Of a stretch of 28,892 bases of DNA, positions 7,538 to 15,607 are shown in pieces (the stretch's first letter is position 1; each line of letters begins with the position of its first letter). Location: NCBI GenBank assembly GCA_964402115.1, contig CAYOBW010000064.1, positions 1 through 28,892 on the forward strand. Reading direction: 5' to 3'. The position numbers and the translations under genes were made by a program. The notes under the pieces are model-generated. The model had not been told where the DNA came from. It ran no database searches and saw only the letters and a program-made list of their open reading frames with translations. Origin of the DNA: CAYOBW01 sp964402115. Its GTDB lineage: Bacteria; Verrucomicrobiota; Kiritimatiellia; UBA8416; CAYOBW01.

Positions 7538-8671
7538 ATGGAAGAGAAAGATATCTGCATCATCGGGATTGGCGGGGGCGGGTGTCGCATGGTGGATGGC
7601 CTTGCGCAGCACCTGTCCGACGGGCCATTGCTGGCGGCGATCAACACCGACGTGCGGGCGTTGGAGCAGTGCCTGGTACCCACGCGCATCCAGATCGGCC
7701 GGGACCATACCGACGGCCTGGGGGCGGGCGGGCACGTGAGCCTGGGGCACCTGGCGGCCGAGGAGGATGTGGCCCTCGTGCGCGAGCTGCTGACCGGCAA
7801 ACAGCTGTGCATCGTGCTGGTCGGCCTCGGCGGCGGCACGGGGACGGGGGCGGCGCCGGTCGTGCTGGCGGCAGCCCGCGCACTGGGCGCGTTCACGATC
7901 TGCTTCGCCACGCTGCCGTTCACGTTCGAAGGTCCGCAGCGCCGCAGCCAGGCGGAGGAGGCGGTGCCGGAGCTGCGCGACGCCTGCGATATCCTCCTAC
8001 TGACGCCGAATGACCGGCTCTTCCCGGACGGCCGGAAGCCCGTCTTCACCGAGGCGTTCCGCGACTCGGACCAGATCGTGGCCGGAGGGGTGGGGGCGCT
8101 GTGGCAGCTGCTCACGCATCCCGGCTACCTGAACCTCGACTTCGCGGACCTGCGCGCCCTGGCGCTCCGCAGTGGCGGCATCTGCTCGTTCAGCTATGGA
8201 CATGCCGATGGCCCGCAGCGGGGCGTGGATGCAGCGACCCGCACCATCCGCGGCGCGCTGGCCGAGGGCGGTCGCCGCGTCGAGCAGGCGCGCTGTGTGC
8301 TGGTCAGCATCGTCGGCGGACCCGACCTGCGGTTGGTCGAGGTAGGGGACGTCATGCAGACCGTGCGCGCCCACGCCGCCCCTGACGCGCACATTGTCAT
8401 GGGTACCGTGGTGAATGACGGCTGGGAGGGCTGGGTCGGCGTGACGCTTGTGCTGGCCGAACAGCGGATCGAGGCGCCGGTCCCCGTGCCCGAGGTTCCC
8501 GAGGCGCTGCGCCCGCGCAAGGCGGCCGTCGGCAAGATCGAACAGCCCGACCTGATCCAGGTCGTCGGCACCGGCCGCGGCCGTTTCAAGGACGTCGAGC
8601 CGACGATCGTCGAGGGCGAGGACCTGGACATCCCGGCCTTCGTGCGCCGCTGCCTGCCCATCGAGAAGTAG
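7538..8671 (+). CDS. ftsZ: Cell division protein FtsZ, divergent
   Basis: A 377-residue tubulin-like GTPase that forms the division ring. The tubulin signature GGGTGTG is at 98-104. The PFTFEG segment, PNDRLF and the catalytic T7 loop NLDFADLR (199-206, with both Asp residues) are present, so GTP hydrolysis between subunits should be possible. The C-terminal peptide DIPAFVRR (364-371) that binds FtsA is retained after a short linker. The sequence is unusual near the N-terminus: in the first glycine-rich loop most FtsZs have GGGGNAV, but here it reads GGGGCRMV, with the Asn replaced by Arg17 and Cys16 preceding it. It is the last gene of the plus-strand run and ends 11 bp from the convergent sugar kinase. 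The start ATG has a weak GGGCAGCG upstream. A paralogue with a different role cannot be excluded, but position and C-terminal peptide favour the true FtsZ. Confidence 0.92.
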   Translation: MEEKDICIIGIGGGGCRMVDGLAQHLSDGPLLAAINTDVRALEQCLVPTRIQIGRDHTDGLGAGGHVSLGHLAAEEDVALVRELLTGKQLCIVLVGLGGGTGTGAAPVVLAAARALGAFTICFATLPFTFEGPQRRSQAEEAVPELRDACDILLLTPNDRLFPDGRKPVFTEAFRDSDQIVAGGVGALWQLLTHPGYLNLDFADLRALALRSGGICSFSYGHADGPQRGVDAATRTIRGALAEGGRRVEQARCVLVSIVGGPDLRLVEVGDVMQTVRAHAAPDAHIVMGTVVNDGWEGWVGVTLVLAEQRIEAPVPVPEVPEALRPRKAAVGKIEQPDLIQVVGTGRGRFKDVEPTIVEGEDLDIPAFVRRCLPIEK

Positions 8672-8682
8672 CGGCTGCGTCC

Positions 8683-10230
8683 TTACACTGTTTGCAGGCG
8701 CGTCAGGGTGCGGAACACGCCTTGGCTGTCGAGCGCGTCGTAGCATTGGCAGTAGGCTGCGTAGACGTCGGCATAGATCGCCGCGCGGGCCGGGTCGGGC
8801 GTGTAGGTGCTGTCCACCTGCACGAGCTGGTCCGCCGCCTCGCGAACGCCCGCGAACGCACCGGCCGCGACGGCGCCCAGGATCGCGGCGCCGAGCAGCG
8901 TGGCGTCGGTGACTTTCAGGGTCTGGACCGTGGTGTTGTAGACGTCCGCCTGGATCTGGTTCCAGAGCGTCGAACGGGTCGGTCCGCCCAGCACCCGCAC
9001 GTGTTGCGCGCTCACGCCGGCGCGGCGCATGGCCTCGATCATGTCCTTCATGTCCAGCGTGATCCCTTCCATGAACGCGCGGGCGAGGCAGGCTTTGTCG
9101 TGGGCGAAGGTCAACCCCAGCAGCGCGCCGCGCGCCTCGGGGTTGTACCGGGGCGTGGCGGCGCTGGCGAAATACGGCAGCAGGATCAGGCCCCTCGAGC
9201 CGGGCGGCACGCCCGCGGCAAGCTCGTTCAGCACCTCGAAGGCGTCACGGCGCCCGTGCTGGGCCGCCTGCTTCTCGAGCGAGGCGATCTCGTCGCGGAA
9301 CCAACGGTACACGCTCGCTGCCGCGGCCTGGTACCCCTCGAGCAGCCAGGCGTGCGGCAGCGTGTGGGTAGTGACGAACATGCGCCCCGCGGGGTCGCGG
9401 AAGGGCTTGTCCAGGAAGGCCGTGACCGCCCCGGCTGTGCCGAGCGAGATCGAGAGATCGCCCGGGCGCACAACGCCGGCGCCGAGCGCGCCCGCGCACT
9501 GGTCGCCGGCGCCGATCGCGATCGGCGTGCCGGCAGCGAGGCCGCTGCGCGCGGCTCCCGCCGCGGAGACAACGCCCGCCCGCGTGCCCGAGGCGGCTGG
9601 CACGGGCAGCAGGGCCGGGTCGAGGTCGAAGAGGCGCAGCAGGTCGGCATCCCACGCGCAGGCGGCGGAGTCGAAGAACCCGAAGAAACAGGCATCGTTG
9701 TAGTCCACGCAGTAGGGTTCCACGCCCAGCGCGTGCAGGAAGTAATCGTGCATCTGCACGACCCGGCGGAGCTGGCCCCAAACCCGCGGCTCGTGCCTGC
9801 GGACCCAGAGCAGCTTCGCCAGCAGCCACGTTGTGCCATTGGGGAAGCCGGTGCGGGCGTAGTACGCGGCGGCCGGGATGGCGGCGGCAATCTCCTCGAC
9901 CTCCGCGGCGGCGCGGTTGTCCTGCCAGGAGAGCATGGGCCGCAGCTGGCGCTCGGCGCTGTCGAGGAAGATGCCGCAGCAGCGCTGGGCCGAAACCGAC
10001 ACGGCGGCGATTTCGTCCCGCCGCACGCCGGCCTGCGCGATGGCTGCACGCATGACCCGCATGGCGCTGTCCACGACCAGGTCCGCGTCCTGCTCGACCC
10101 AGTTGGGCCGCACGTACTGGCACGGGTAGTCCCGGTAGGCCGCGCCCACGGGGTTGCCGCGCAGGTCGAACAGCATGGCCTTGGCGCCTGTCGTCCCGAG
10201 ATCGAGTCCGGCGAGGTACGGGGTGCTCAT
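8683..10230 (-). CDS. FGGY-family carbohydrate kinase (xylulokinase-like)
   Basis: A 515-residue cytoplasmic sugar kinase with two ribonuclease-H-like domains. The N-terminal phosphate motif LAGLDLGTTGAKAMLFD opens the protein. AVSVSAQRCCGIFLD and LSWQDNRAA form part of the sugar pocket. The mid-protein motif GAGDQCAGALGAGVV followed by SLGTAGAV is the FGGY signature, and VRVLGGPTRSTLWNQIQADV is the C-terminal motif. Length fits xylulokinase and its relatives (about 480-520). The substrate is probably a pentose, ketose or polyol and cannot be fixed from sequence. The gene is last in a minus-strand operon. Its ATG overlaps the stop of the SorC regulator by four bases (ATGA, 10227-10230), which implies translational coupling. 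The 3' end is 11 bp from ftsZ, which is convergent, with no obvious terminator. Confidence 0.9.
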   Translation of the reverse strand: MSTPYLAGLDLGTTGAKAMLFDLRGNPVGAAYRDYPCQYVRPNWVEQDADLVVDSAMRVMRAAIAQAGVRRDEIAAVSVSAQRCCGIFLDSAERQLRPMLSWQDNRAAAEVEEIAAAIPAAAYYARTGFPNGTTWLLAKLLWVRRHEPRVWGQLRRVVQMHDYFLHALGVEPYCVDYNDACFFGFFDSAACAWDADLLRLFDLDPALLPVPAASGTRAGVVSAAGAARSGLAAGTPIAIGAGDQCAGALGAGVVRPGDLSISLGTAGAVTAFLDKPFRDPAGRMFVTTHTLPHAWLLEGYQAAAASVYRWFRDEIASLEKQAAQHGRRDAFEVLNELAAGVPPGSRGLILLPYFASAATPRYNPEARGALLGLTFAHDKACLARAFMEGITLDMKDMIEAMRRAGVSAQHVRVLGGPTRSTLWNQIQADVYNTTVQTLKVTDATLLGAAILGAVAAGAFAGVREAADQLVQVDSTYTPDPARAAIYADVYAAYCQCYDALDSQGVFRTLTRLQTV

Positions 10231-11216
10231 CGCGCTCCTTGCGGTTGGCGGCGGGGGCGTGGTCCGGCGGCTTCCGCCAGGTCCAGCACGGCCCGCGCGG
10301 TGGTGGTGTCGGTCACAAGGACATCGAGAAAGCCGCCGCGCAGGGCGCCGGCGATGGCGGTCACCTTTTCGGGTCCGCCGGCGACGCCGATCACGCAGGG
10401 GATGCGTCGGAGCTCGGCCAGCGGCAGACCGACGACGCGCGCGTGCAGCGCCGTGTCAAGCAGTCGGCCGGCGGCGTCGAAGTGCCAGCCGCAGGCGTGG
10501 CCGACAGCCCCCTGCCGGCACAGCGCCTCCGCCTCCGCCGGATCGAGGTATCCGGCGCGTACCAGGGCGTTGTGCGCGGGCTCGTCGGCGCTGATGCCAG
10601 TGAGCGCGATCTCGCAGCGCGCGGCGGCACGCAGTGCGTCGCGGATCGCCGGCTCGCGTACGAGCAACCGCTTGAGGGCCGCGCTGCCCACGATGGCGGG
10701 AGCCTGGATGACGCTGTAGCGGCCGCCGAGCTTCTCCGCCAGCCGGCGCGCCAGCTCGAAGCCGTCGCAGCAGGGATTGCCGGCGCCCAGGGCGCCGATC
10801 AGCTGTGCCACCGTGGCGCCCGGGTGCGGAGACAGGGCGAGCTGCTCGACCACCTCGTAGAGCGTGGTCCCCCATGACAAGCCGATTCGGGTGGTGGGGC
10901 CGAGCTGGCTGGTCAGGTAGACGGCCGCGGCGTGCCCCATGTGGCGCCTGCGCGCGGCCTCGTCCGGCCCGGGGTCCACCACGCGGGCATGGGCGAGCCC
11001 CCAGCGCGAGGCCAGGGCGCCCGCCAACTCGACGGCAGGGGAGTCGGGCGCGCGGATGCGGATCTCGACGATGCCTTCCGCCCGGCAACGCTTGAGCGCG
11101 TTGGAGACCGTGGGGCGCGAGAGGGACAGCCGGTCGGCGATCTGCTGCTGCGAGAGGTTCTCCCGATAGTAAAGGCGCGCAATCTCGATCAGGTGGTTGG
11201 CGGATTGGCGGTTCAT
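10227..11216 (-). CDS. SorC-family sugar-responsive transcriptional regulator
   Basis: A 329-residue DNA-binding regulator. The N-terminal helix-turn-helix (about 8-52) contains LSQQQIADRLSLSRPTVSNA, the form seen in SorC/DeoR-like sugar regulators. The C-terminal effector domain is the phosphosugar-binding fold, with RIGLSWGTTLYEVVEQL near the middle and IPCVIGVAGGPEKVTAIAGA near the end. Such proteins usually bind a sugar phosphate and act as tetramers on palindromic operators. It overlaps E2 upstream (ATGA at 11213-11216) and the sugar kinase downstream by four bases, so all are co-translated. It may control its own operon at the palindrome in the promoter at 14487-14515; this is inferred from context. 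The effector may be the product of the kinase next door. Confidence 0.9.
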   Translation of the reverse strand: MNRQSANHLIEIARLYYRENLSQQQIADRLSLSRPTVSNALKRCRAEGIVEIRIRAPDSPAVELAGALASRWGLAHARVVDPGPDEAARRRHMGHAAAVYLTSQLGPTTRIGLSWGTTLYEVVEQLALSPHPGATVAQLIGALGAGNPCCDGFELARRLAEKLGGRYSVIQAPAIVGSAALKRLLVREPAIRDALRAAARCEIALTGISADEPAHNALVRAGYLDPAEAEALCRQGAVGHACGWHFDAAGRLLDTALHARVVGLPLAELRRIPCVIGVAGGPEKVTAIAGALRGGFLDVLVTDTTTARAVLDLAEAAGPRPRRQPQGAR

Positions 11217-12493
11217 GGCGTGCGTTGCGTGTCAGTCGGCGCGGCGGCCAGCCGGTCGGGATCCTGCAGCTCCGCGCACAGCCGCTCCATGAAGCGGGCC
11301 GGCGGCACGCCATCCATGGCGCGGTGGTCGAAGGTCAGGCTGAGCCCCAGCTCCAGCCGCGTCTCGAGCCGGCCATCCCGCAGCGTCAGGCGCTCCGTGA
11401 CGGCGCACACGCCGAGGATCGCCGCCTGCGGGAGATTCAGCAGCGGGGTGAAGGCCGTGATGCCGTACTTGCCGACGTTCGAGACCGTGAACGTGCCGCC
11501 TTCCTGGTCGGCCGGCTTGAGCGCGCCAGCCCGTGCGCTGTCGGCCAGCCGGCGCGCCTCCGCGGCCAGGTTGGCCAGCGAAAGGCGGTCGGCGTCGCGG
11601 ATCACCGGGACCAGCAGGCCGCGGTCCGTGGCGACGGCCATGGAGAGGTGCACGCGCCCGCGCCGCAGGATCCGGTCGCCCTGGAAGACCACGTTGAGCT
11701 CCGGGCAGTCGCGGAGCGCGGCGGCGACGGCCTTCAGGACGAGGTCGTTGTAGGTAACGCGGAGGCCCGCCACGCCCGCCAGCGTAGCACGGCGCGCGGC
11801 CGCGGCCGTGACGTCCGCCTGGGCCTGCAGGGTGACGGCGGGTACGCGCAGGTGGGCTTCGACGAGCCGGCGCGCGCTGCTGCGCTGGATATGGGTGAGT
11901 GGCAGGCTGGTGTCGGACGGCTCCGCCGGGAGGGCGTGGCCCGCGAGGGCCTGGGCCACAGGGTCGGCATGCCCCGCGGCGCCGTGTGCCAGGATGTCGG
12001 CGGCCTTGACGGGGCGCCCCGTTGCGCTGTCGAATACCGCCGCCAGGGGCACCTGCATCTCCCGCGCCAGGCGTTTCGCCGCCGGGGTCGCGGGTACACG
12101 GCCGGGCGGGGTGGGGGCAGCGGCGGGGCTGCGGGCGGGGGGCGTCGCGTGGCCGGTCGGCGTCGCTGGAGAGCCAACCGCCGTGTCGGCCGCGGCTCCT
12201 CCGTGGGCGCAGGCTCGTCCCGCTGCGCTCGCAGCCGCGGCGGGCACGGCCTCGCCGGGAGCGCCGATCCAGCCCAGCACGGTGGTGACAGGCACGCGCG
12301 CCCCCTCCGGCACGACCGCATCGAGCAGGACGCCATCCGCCTCCGCCTCGATCTCGAGGATGCTCTTGTCTGTCTCGATTTCCGCGACGGGCTGTCCCTT
12401 CGTGACGCTCTCGCCGGGGCGTACGCGCCAGCGCGCCAGCAGCCCGTCCTCCATGGCCATCTCGGCCTTGGGCATGATGATCGTTGTCGCCAT
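11213..12493 (-). CDS. Dihydrolipoamide acyltransferase (E2) of a 2-oxo acid / acetoin dehydrogenase complex
   Basis: A 426-residue E2 subunit. A single N-terminal lipoyl domain (about 1-80) carries the lipoylated lysine in EIETDKSILEIE (K43). An Ala/Pro-rich linker follows, then a peripheral-subunit-binding domain near 130-175 (TPAAKRLAREMQVPLAAV). The catalytic domain (about 200-426) has the acyltransferase motif HRAMDG (H390, D394). The protein forms the core of the complex and passes the acyl group from E1 to CoA. I chose the ATG at 12493 because it begins the lipoyl domain directly and has AGAGGA upstream; an open frame extends further but is a shadow of E1-beta. It follows E1-beta after 11 bp and overlaps the SorC gene by four bases. 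The complex also needs an E3 dihydrolipoamide dehydrogenase, which is not in the window. Confidence 0.95.
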   Translation of the reverse strand: MATTIIMPKAEMAMEDGLLARWRVRPGESVTKGQPVAEIETDKSILEIEAEADGVLLDAVVPEGARVPVTTVLGWIGAPGEAVPAAAASAAGRACAHGGAAADTAVGSPATPTGHATPPARSPAAAPTPPGRVPATPAAKRLAREMQVPLAAVFDSATGRPVKAADILAHGAAGHADPVAQALAGHALPAEPSDTSLPLTHIQRSSARRLVEAHLRVPAVTLQAQADVTAAAARRATLAGVAGLRVTYNDLVLKAVAAALRDCPELNVVFQGDRILRRGRVHLSMAVATDRGLLVPVIRDADRLSLANLAAEARRLADSARAGALKPADQEGGTFTVSNVGKYGITAFTPLLNLPQAAILGVCAVTERLTLRDGRLETRLELGLSLTFDHRAMDGVPPARFMERLCAELQDPDRLAAAPTDTQRTP

Positions 12494-12504
12494 GGCGGAT
12501 CCTC

Positions 12505-13482
12505 TCAGTTGACCAGCGCGCGCAAAGCCGCGCGGATCCGCTCCTCGGTTGGCACGACGTTGGCCTCGAGGTGCGGGTTGTAGGGAATCGGGACATCGAG
12601 CCCGCACACGCGTCGGATGGGCGCGTCGAGGTAGTGGAAGGCCTCGCTTTCGGCAATGACCGCCGCGAGCTCGGCGCCAAAGCCGCCGGTCTGGCACGCC
12701 TCGTGGACGATGAGGACGCGCCCGGTCTTGATGACTGAGGCGAGGATGGCGGGGGTGTCGAGCGGACGCAACGTGCGCACGTCCACGACTTCCGCATCGA
12801 GGCCCTCTTGCGCGAGCTGGTCCGCGACCGCCAGGCAGCGGGGCGCCATGCGCCCGTAAGTGAGGATGGTCGCATCGCCCCCGGACCGCTTGACGTCCGC
12901 GACGCCGAGCGGGATGGTGTAGTCGCCGGCAGGCACGGGGCCCTTCGTGCGGTAGAGCAGCTTCTGCTCGATGAAGATGACCGGGTTGTCGTCGCGGATG
13001 GCCGCCTTCAGCAGTCCCTTGGCGTCATAGGGCGTGGACGGGATGACGACCTTCAGGCCAGGGACGTGGCAGAACCACGCCTCCAGGCTCTGCGAGTGCT
13101 GCTCCGCCGCGCCGGTCCCCGAGCCGCCCGGTGTGCGCACGACCATGGGCACCTTGACCTGGCCGCCGAACTGGTAGCGCGCCTTCGCGGCCTGGTTGAC
13201 GATCTGATCCATGGCGATGGTGCAGAAGTCGCTGAACTGGATTTCGAGGACGGGCCGGAGACCGGTCATGGCCGAGCCGACGGCGCAGCCGGCGATGGCC
13301 GCCTCCGAGATGGGCGTGTCGCGGATGCGCTCGGGGCCGAACTCGTCGAGCAGGCCGCGGGAGACGCCGAACGCCCCGCCGTAGACGCCGATGTCCTCGC
13401 CGAGAAAGTAGACCAGCGGGTCGTGGCGCAGCTCCTCGGCCAGTGCCTCCCGGATGGCTTCGGCGTAAGTGATTTCGCGCAT
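12505..13482 (-). CDS. Thiamine-diphosphate-dependent dehydrogenase E1 component, beta subunit
   Basis: A 325-residue beta subunit of the E1 heterotetramer, which decarboxylates a 2-oxo acid or cleaves acetoin with thiamine diphosphate. The start MREITYAEAIREALAEEL is typical of AcoB/PdhB. LGEDIGVYGGAFGVSRGL contains the Glu that activates the thiamine ring. The protein continues with DTPISEAAIAGCAVGSAM, VVRTPGGSG, a VIPSTPYDAKGLLKAAI segment, and ends with a transketolase C-terminal domain (GRVLIVHEACQTGGFGAEL). Length is normal. I chose ATG at 13482 because it starts the family-typical sequence; a longer open frame upstream is a shadow of E1-alpha. It follows E1-alpha after 10 bp and precedes E2 by 11 bp, so the three subunits are made together. 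Acetoin, pyruvate and branched-chain substrates are not separable from this sequence alone. Confidence 0.95.
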   Translation of the reverse strand: MREITYAEAIREALAEELRHDPLVYFLGEDIGVYGGAFGVSRGLLDEFGPERIRDTPISEAAIAGCAVGSAMTGLRPVLEIQFSDFCTIAMDQIVNQAAKARYQFGGQVKVPMVVRTPGGSGTGAAEQHSQSLEAWFCHVPGLKVVIPSTPYDAKGLLKAAIRDDNPVIFIEQKLLYRTKGPVPAGDYTIPLGVADVKRSGGDATILTYGRMAPRCLAVADQLAQEGLDAEVVDVRTLRPLDTPAILASVIKTGRVLIVHEACQTGGFGAELAAVIAESEAFHYLDAPIRRVCGLDVPIPYNPHLEANVVPTEERIRAALRALVN

Positions 13483-13492
13483 AGCGGCGTTG

Positions 13493-14479
13493 TCAGGCGT
13501 AGACGTCATCCAGGACCTCTTCCAGTTTCGGCTCCGGGCTCCGGGCGGCGTAGGCGTAGGCGTCCTCGATGTCCTGCCACGCCTGGCGGTCGAGCGTGTC
13601 GAGCGCGTCGGTCGTGGCGAGGCCGGCAGCGAGCAGGTGGGCGCGAAAGCGCTTGATGGGGCAACGCGCCTTCCACGCCTCGACCTCCTCGCGCGGGCGG
13701 TACACCTGTGCGTCGCTCTTCGAGTGGCCCATGACGCGGTAGGTGTTGAGCACAAGCAGCACGGGGCCCTGCGTGAGAACATGTGCGCGCGCCGTCCGCG
13801 TGGCGTTGTAGACCGCCAGCAGGTCGTTGCCGTCGACGCCCTCGCCGGGCATGCCGTAGCCCTGGGCGCGCAGCGAGATGTCGCTGATGGCCATGTGGCG
13901 GTGCAGGGCCGTGGACATCGCGTACATGTTGTTGACGCAGATGAATATCACCGGCAGCCGCCAGACCGCGGCCAGGTTGAGGCTCTCGTGGAATGTGCCC
14001 TCGTTCGACGCGCCGTCGCCGAAGAAGCACGCCGTGACACCCCGAATGCTCCTCAGGCGCTGGGAAAGCGCGGCGCCGACGGCCAGCGGGATGCCGCCCC
14101 CGACGATGCCGTTCGCGCCGAGGCTGCCCAGGCTGAAGTCGGCGATGTGCATGCAGCCGCCCTTGCCCTTGCAGTAGCCGGTGGCCTTGCCCAAAAACTC
14201 GGCCATCATGCGCGGTATGCTCATGCCCCGGCCGATGCTCTGGTTGTGCCCGCGGTGGGTCTGGGCGATGTAGTCCTCGGGTTCGAGTGCGTAGCAGGCG
14301 CCGACTCCCGTCGCCTCCTCCCCGATGCAGAAGTGCGCCGTCCCATGCACCTTGCCCTCGCTGAAGAGCCGGGCTGCCTTCTCCTCGAAGCAGCGCGTCT
14401 GCATGAGCTTCAGGTAGCAGTCCCGCGCGCGCACGGCGGGCAGCGGCGCTGCCAGATCACATCCGTCAAGAAATGTCAT
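13493..14479 (-). CDS. Thiamine-diphosphate-dependent dehydrogenase E1 component, alpha subunit (AcoA-like)
   Basis: A 328-residue alpha subunit of the E1 decarboxylase. The thiamine diphosphate motif runs from GDGASNE (154-160) to the double Asn at 183-184. The segment KGGCMHIADFSLGSLGANG, followed by IVGGGIP, resembles acetoin dehydrogenase AcoA more than the classical pyruvate enzyme. MGHSKSDAQVYR near residue 260 is the phosphorylation-loop region of the family. Length is normal for the AcoA class. It is first in the minus-strand operon E1-alpha, E1-beta, E2, SorC regulator, FGGY kinase. The ATG at 14479 lies only a few bases past the predicted -10 box, so the transcript may be almost leaderless, although AAAGG sits just before the ATG. 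No other family-compatible start is seen. No AcoR activator gene accompanies it, which weakens a strict acetoin assignment. Confidence 0.95.
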   Translation of the reverse strand: MTFLDGCDLAAPLPAVRARDCYLKLMQTRCFEEKAARLFSEGKVHGTAHFCIGEEATGVGACYALEPEDYIAQTHRGHNQSIGRGMSIPRMMAEFLGKATGYCKGKGGCMHIADFSLGSLGANGIVGGGIPLAVGAALSQRLRSIRGVTACFFGDGASNEGTFHESLNLAAVWRLPVIFICVNNMYAMSTALHRHMAISDISLRAQGYGMPGEGVDGNDLLAVYNATRTARAHVLTQGPVLLVLNTYRVMGHSKSDAQVYRPREEVEAWKARCPIKRFRAHLLAAGLATTDALDTLDRQAWQDIEDAYAYAARSPEPKLEEVLDDVYA

Positions 14480-14486
14480 GTGCCTT

Positions 14487-14515
14487 TACATATGACAAAT
14501 GACGGCTTGTGTCAA
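14487..14515 (-). promoter_or_regulatory. Promoter of the dehydrogenase/SorC/kinase operon
   Basis: On the minus strand, a perfect TTGACA (plus positions 14510-14515) is followed after exactly 17 bp by TATGTA (14487-14492). The ATG of E1-alpha begins eight bases beyond the -10 box, so the predicted transcript has almost no leader. The spacer is filled by a palindrome described separately. This is one of the best promoter matches in the window. Confidence 0.6.
14493..14514. promoter_or_regulatory. Candidate operator palindrome between -35 and -10
   Basis: The 22-bp sequence has the form TGACA-N12-TGTCA with perfect 5-bp arms and some further symmetry inside. It overlaps the -35 box and fills the promoter spacer, the place where a bound repressor would block RNA polymerase. 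The SorC-family regulator encoded in the operon is the obvious candidate to bind it; this is inference from position. Confidence 0.5.
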
Positions 14516-14526
14516 GAAGGCGGGAT

Positions 14527-14544
14527 GCGGACCCACGCGTCCGC
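14527..14544 (-). terminator. Weak hairpin after apbE
   Basis: GCGGAC and GTCCGC form a perfect 6-bp stem around a 6-nt loop, directly after the apbE stop codon and before the next promoter. There is no strong T run (only CTTCTT some bases on), so it is a weak intrinsic terminator at best. Confidence 0.35.
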
Positions 14545-14546
14545 AT

Positions 14547-15593
14547 TCACCACAGCGGCCGCACGGCGGCGGCGTGCTCCGGCGCCGGCTTGAAGCGCCG
14601 TTGGAAGCCCGGGGTCACCAGCAGGGTCGGCGGTTGCTTGTCCTCGACGAGCAGGGCGTCGACGTGCGGGAGCCGCTGGAGCAGCGCGCGCGAGCCTTCC
14701 ACGCCCAGCACGAACAGCGCGGTCGAGAGCCCGTCGGTCTCGGTGGCGTTGGTGCTGATCACCGTCACGCCGGCCATGCCCGTCACCGGCAGGCCGCTGC
14801 GCGGGTCGATGATGTGCGCGTACAGCTTGCCTTCGATCTCCACGAACTTCTCGTAGTTGCCCGAGGTGGCGGTGGCCTGGCCGTTGGTCAGCTCGACGGT
14901 GCCGAGAATGGCCTCGCGGTCGAAAGGATGCCGCACGCCGATGGTCCAGGGGCGTTGGGCGCGGCCCCGGCCGGCGCAGCGCAGGTTGCCGCCCAGGTCG
15001 ACCATGACGTTGCGGGCCCCCAGGGCCAGCAACTGCTCGAAGGCGACGTCGACGGCGTAACCCTTGGCTATGCCGCCGAGGTCCACCTGCATGCCCGGCC
15101 GGTCGAGCCTGGCGGTGCCGTTGGACAGCACGAGGTGCTGCCAGCCGACATTGGCCAGCGCGGCGCGCAGCGTCTCGGGGGGCAGCGGGTGCTCGGGGGT
15201 CTGCGCGCCGTTGAAACCCCAGGCGCTGACGAGCGGGGCGACGGTGGGATCGAAGGCCCCGCCGCTCAGTTCGGCGTAGCGGCGGGCTTCGGCCAGCGCG
15301 CGCAGCGTGTGCGGGTGCAGCTTCCGCGCGGGACTGCCGGCAACGGCGTTGAAGGCGGACAGCTCGGAGTTCGTCGTGTAGACGGTCAGCAGGTCGTTGA
15401 TGGCGGCGAACGTCTCCCGCGCCACACGGGTGTAGCCCGGGAGCGCCGCGCGCTCCGCGGCCGGGACGCTGACCTGCGCAAAGGTCCCCATCGTCTCCCA
15501 GACTTCGCTGGCGGGAGGCTTGCTGCGCGTACAGGCCGCGAGGCTGGCGGCCAGTGCGGCGGTCAGAAGGCAGAAACGGTGTGTCGCGGTCAT
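14547..15593 (-). CDS. apbE: FAD:protein FMN transferase, lipoprotein (ApbE)
   Basis: A 348-residue ApbE enzyme, which attaches FMN from FAD to a Thr or Ser of exported redox proteins. The N-terminus is a lipoprotein signal: a hydrophobic stretch, then LAAC with the lipidated cysteine at 21, so it is anchored on the outer side of the inner membrane or in the outer membrane. Family motifs include ETMGTFAQV, LSAFNAV, SGGAFDPTVAPLV, DLGGIAKGYAVD, DLGGNLRC and the metal/FAD-binding HIIDPRSGLPV followed by ATETDGLSTALFVLG. Length is normal. ATG at 15593 has GGGAGA upstream and begins the signal peptide. It follows the helical membrane protein gene after 14 bp, in the same transcript as an ABC exporter. 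No flavinylation substrate of the NqrC/RnfG type is encoded in the window, so its target is elsewhere or unknown. Confidence 0.93.
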   Translation of the reverse strand: MTATHRFCLLTAALAASLAACTRSKPPASEVWETMGTFAQVSVPAAERAALPGYTRVARETFAAINDLLTVYTTNSELSAFNAVAGSPARKLHPHTLRALAEARRYAELSGGAFDPTVAPLVSAWGFNGAQTPEHPLPPETLRAALANVGWQHLVLSNGTARLDRPGMQVDLGGIAKGYAVDVAFEQLLALGARNVMVDLGGNLRCAGRGRAQRPWTIGVRHPFDREAILGTVELTNGQATATSGNYEKFVEIEGKLYAHIIDPRSGLPVTGMAGVTVISTNATETDGLSTALFVLGVEGSRALLQRLPHVDALLVEDKQPPTLLVTPGFQRRFKPAPEHAAAVRPLW

Positions 15594-15607
15594 GAGGTCT
15601 CCCTGGG

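Noticed and set aside
6262..8115. 617-codon antisense frame over ftsA and ftsZ
   Set aside because: It spans two real genes and has no ribosome site or motif; explained by high GC.
8692..10719. 675-codon plus-strand frame opposite the FGGY kinase
   Set aside because: The minus strand encodes a full FGGY signature; the plus product is Gly/Arg/Val-rich without domains.
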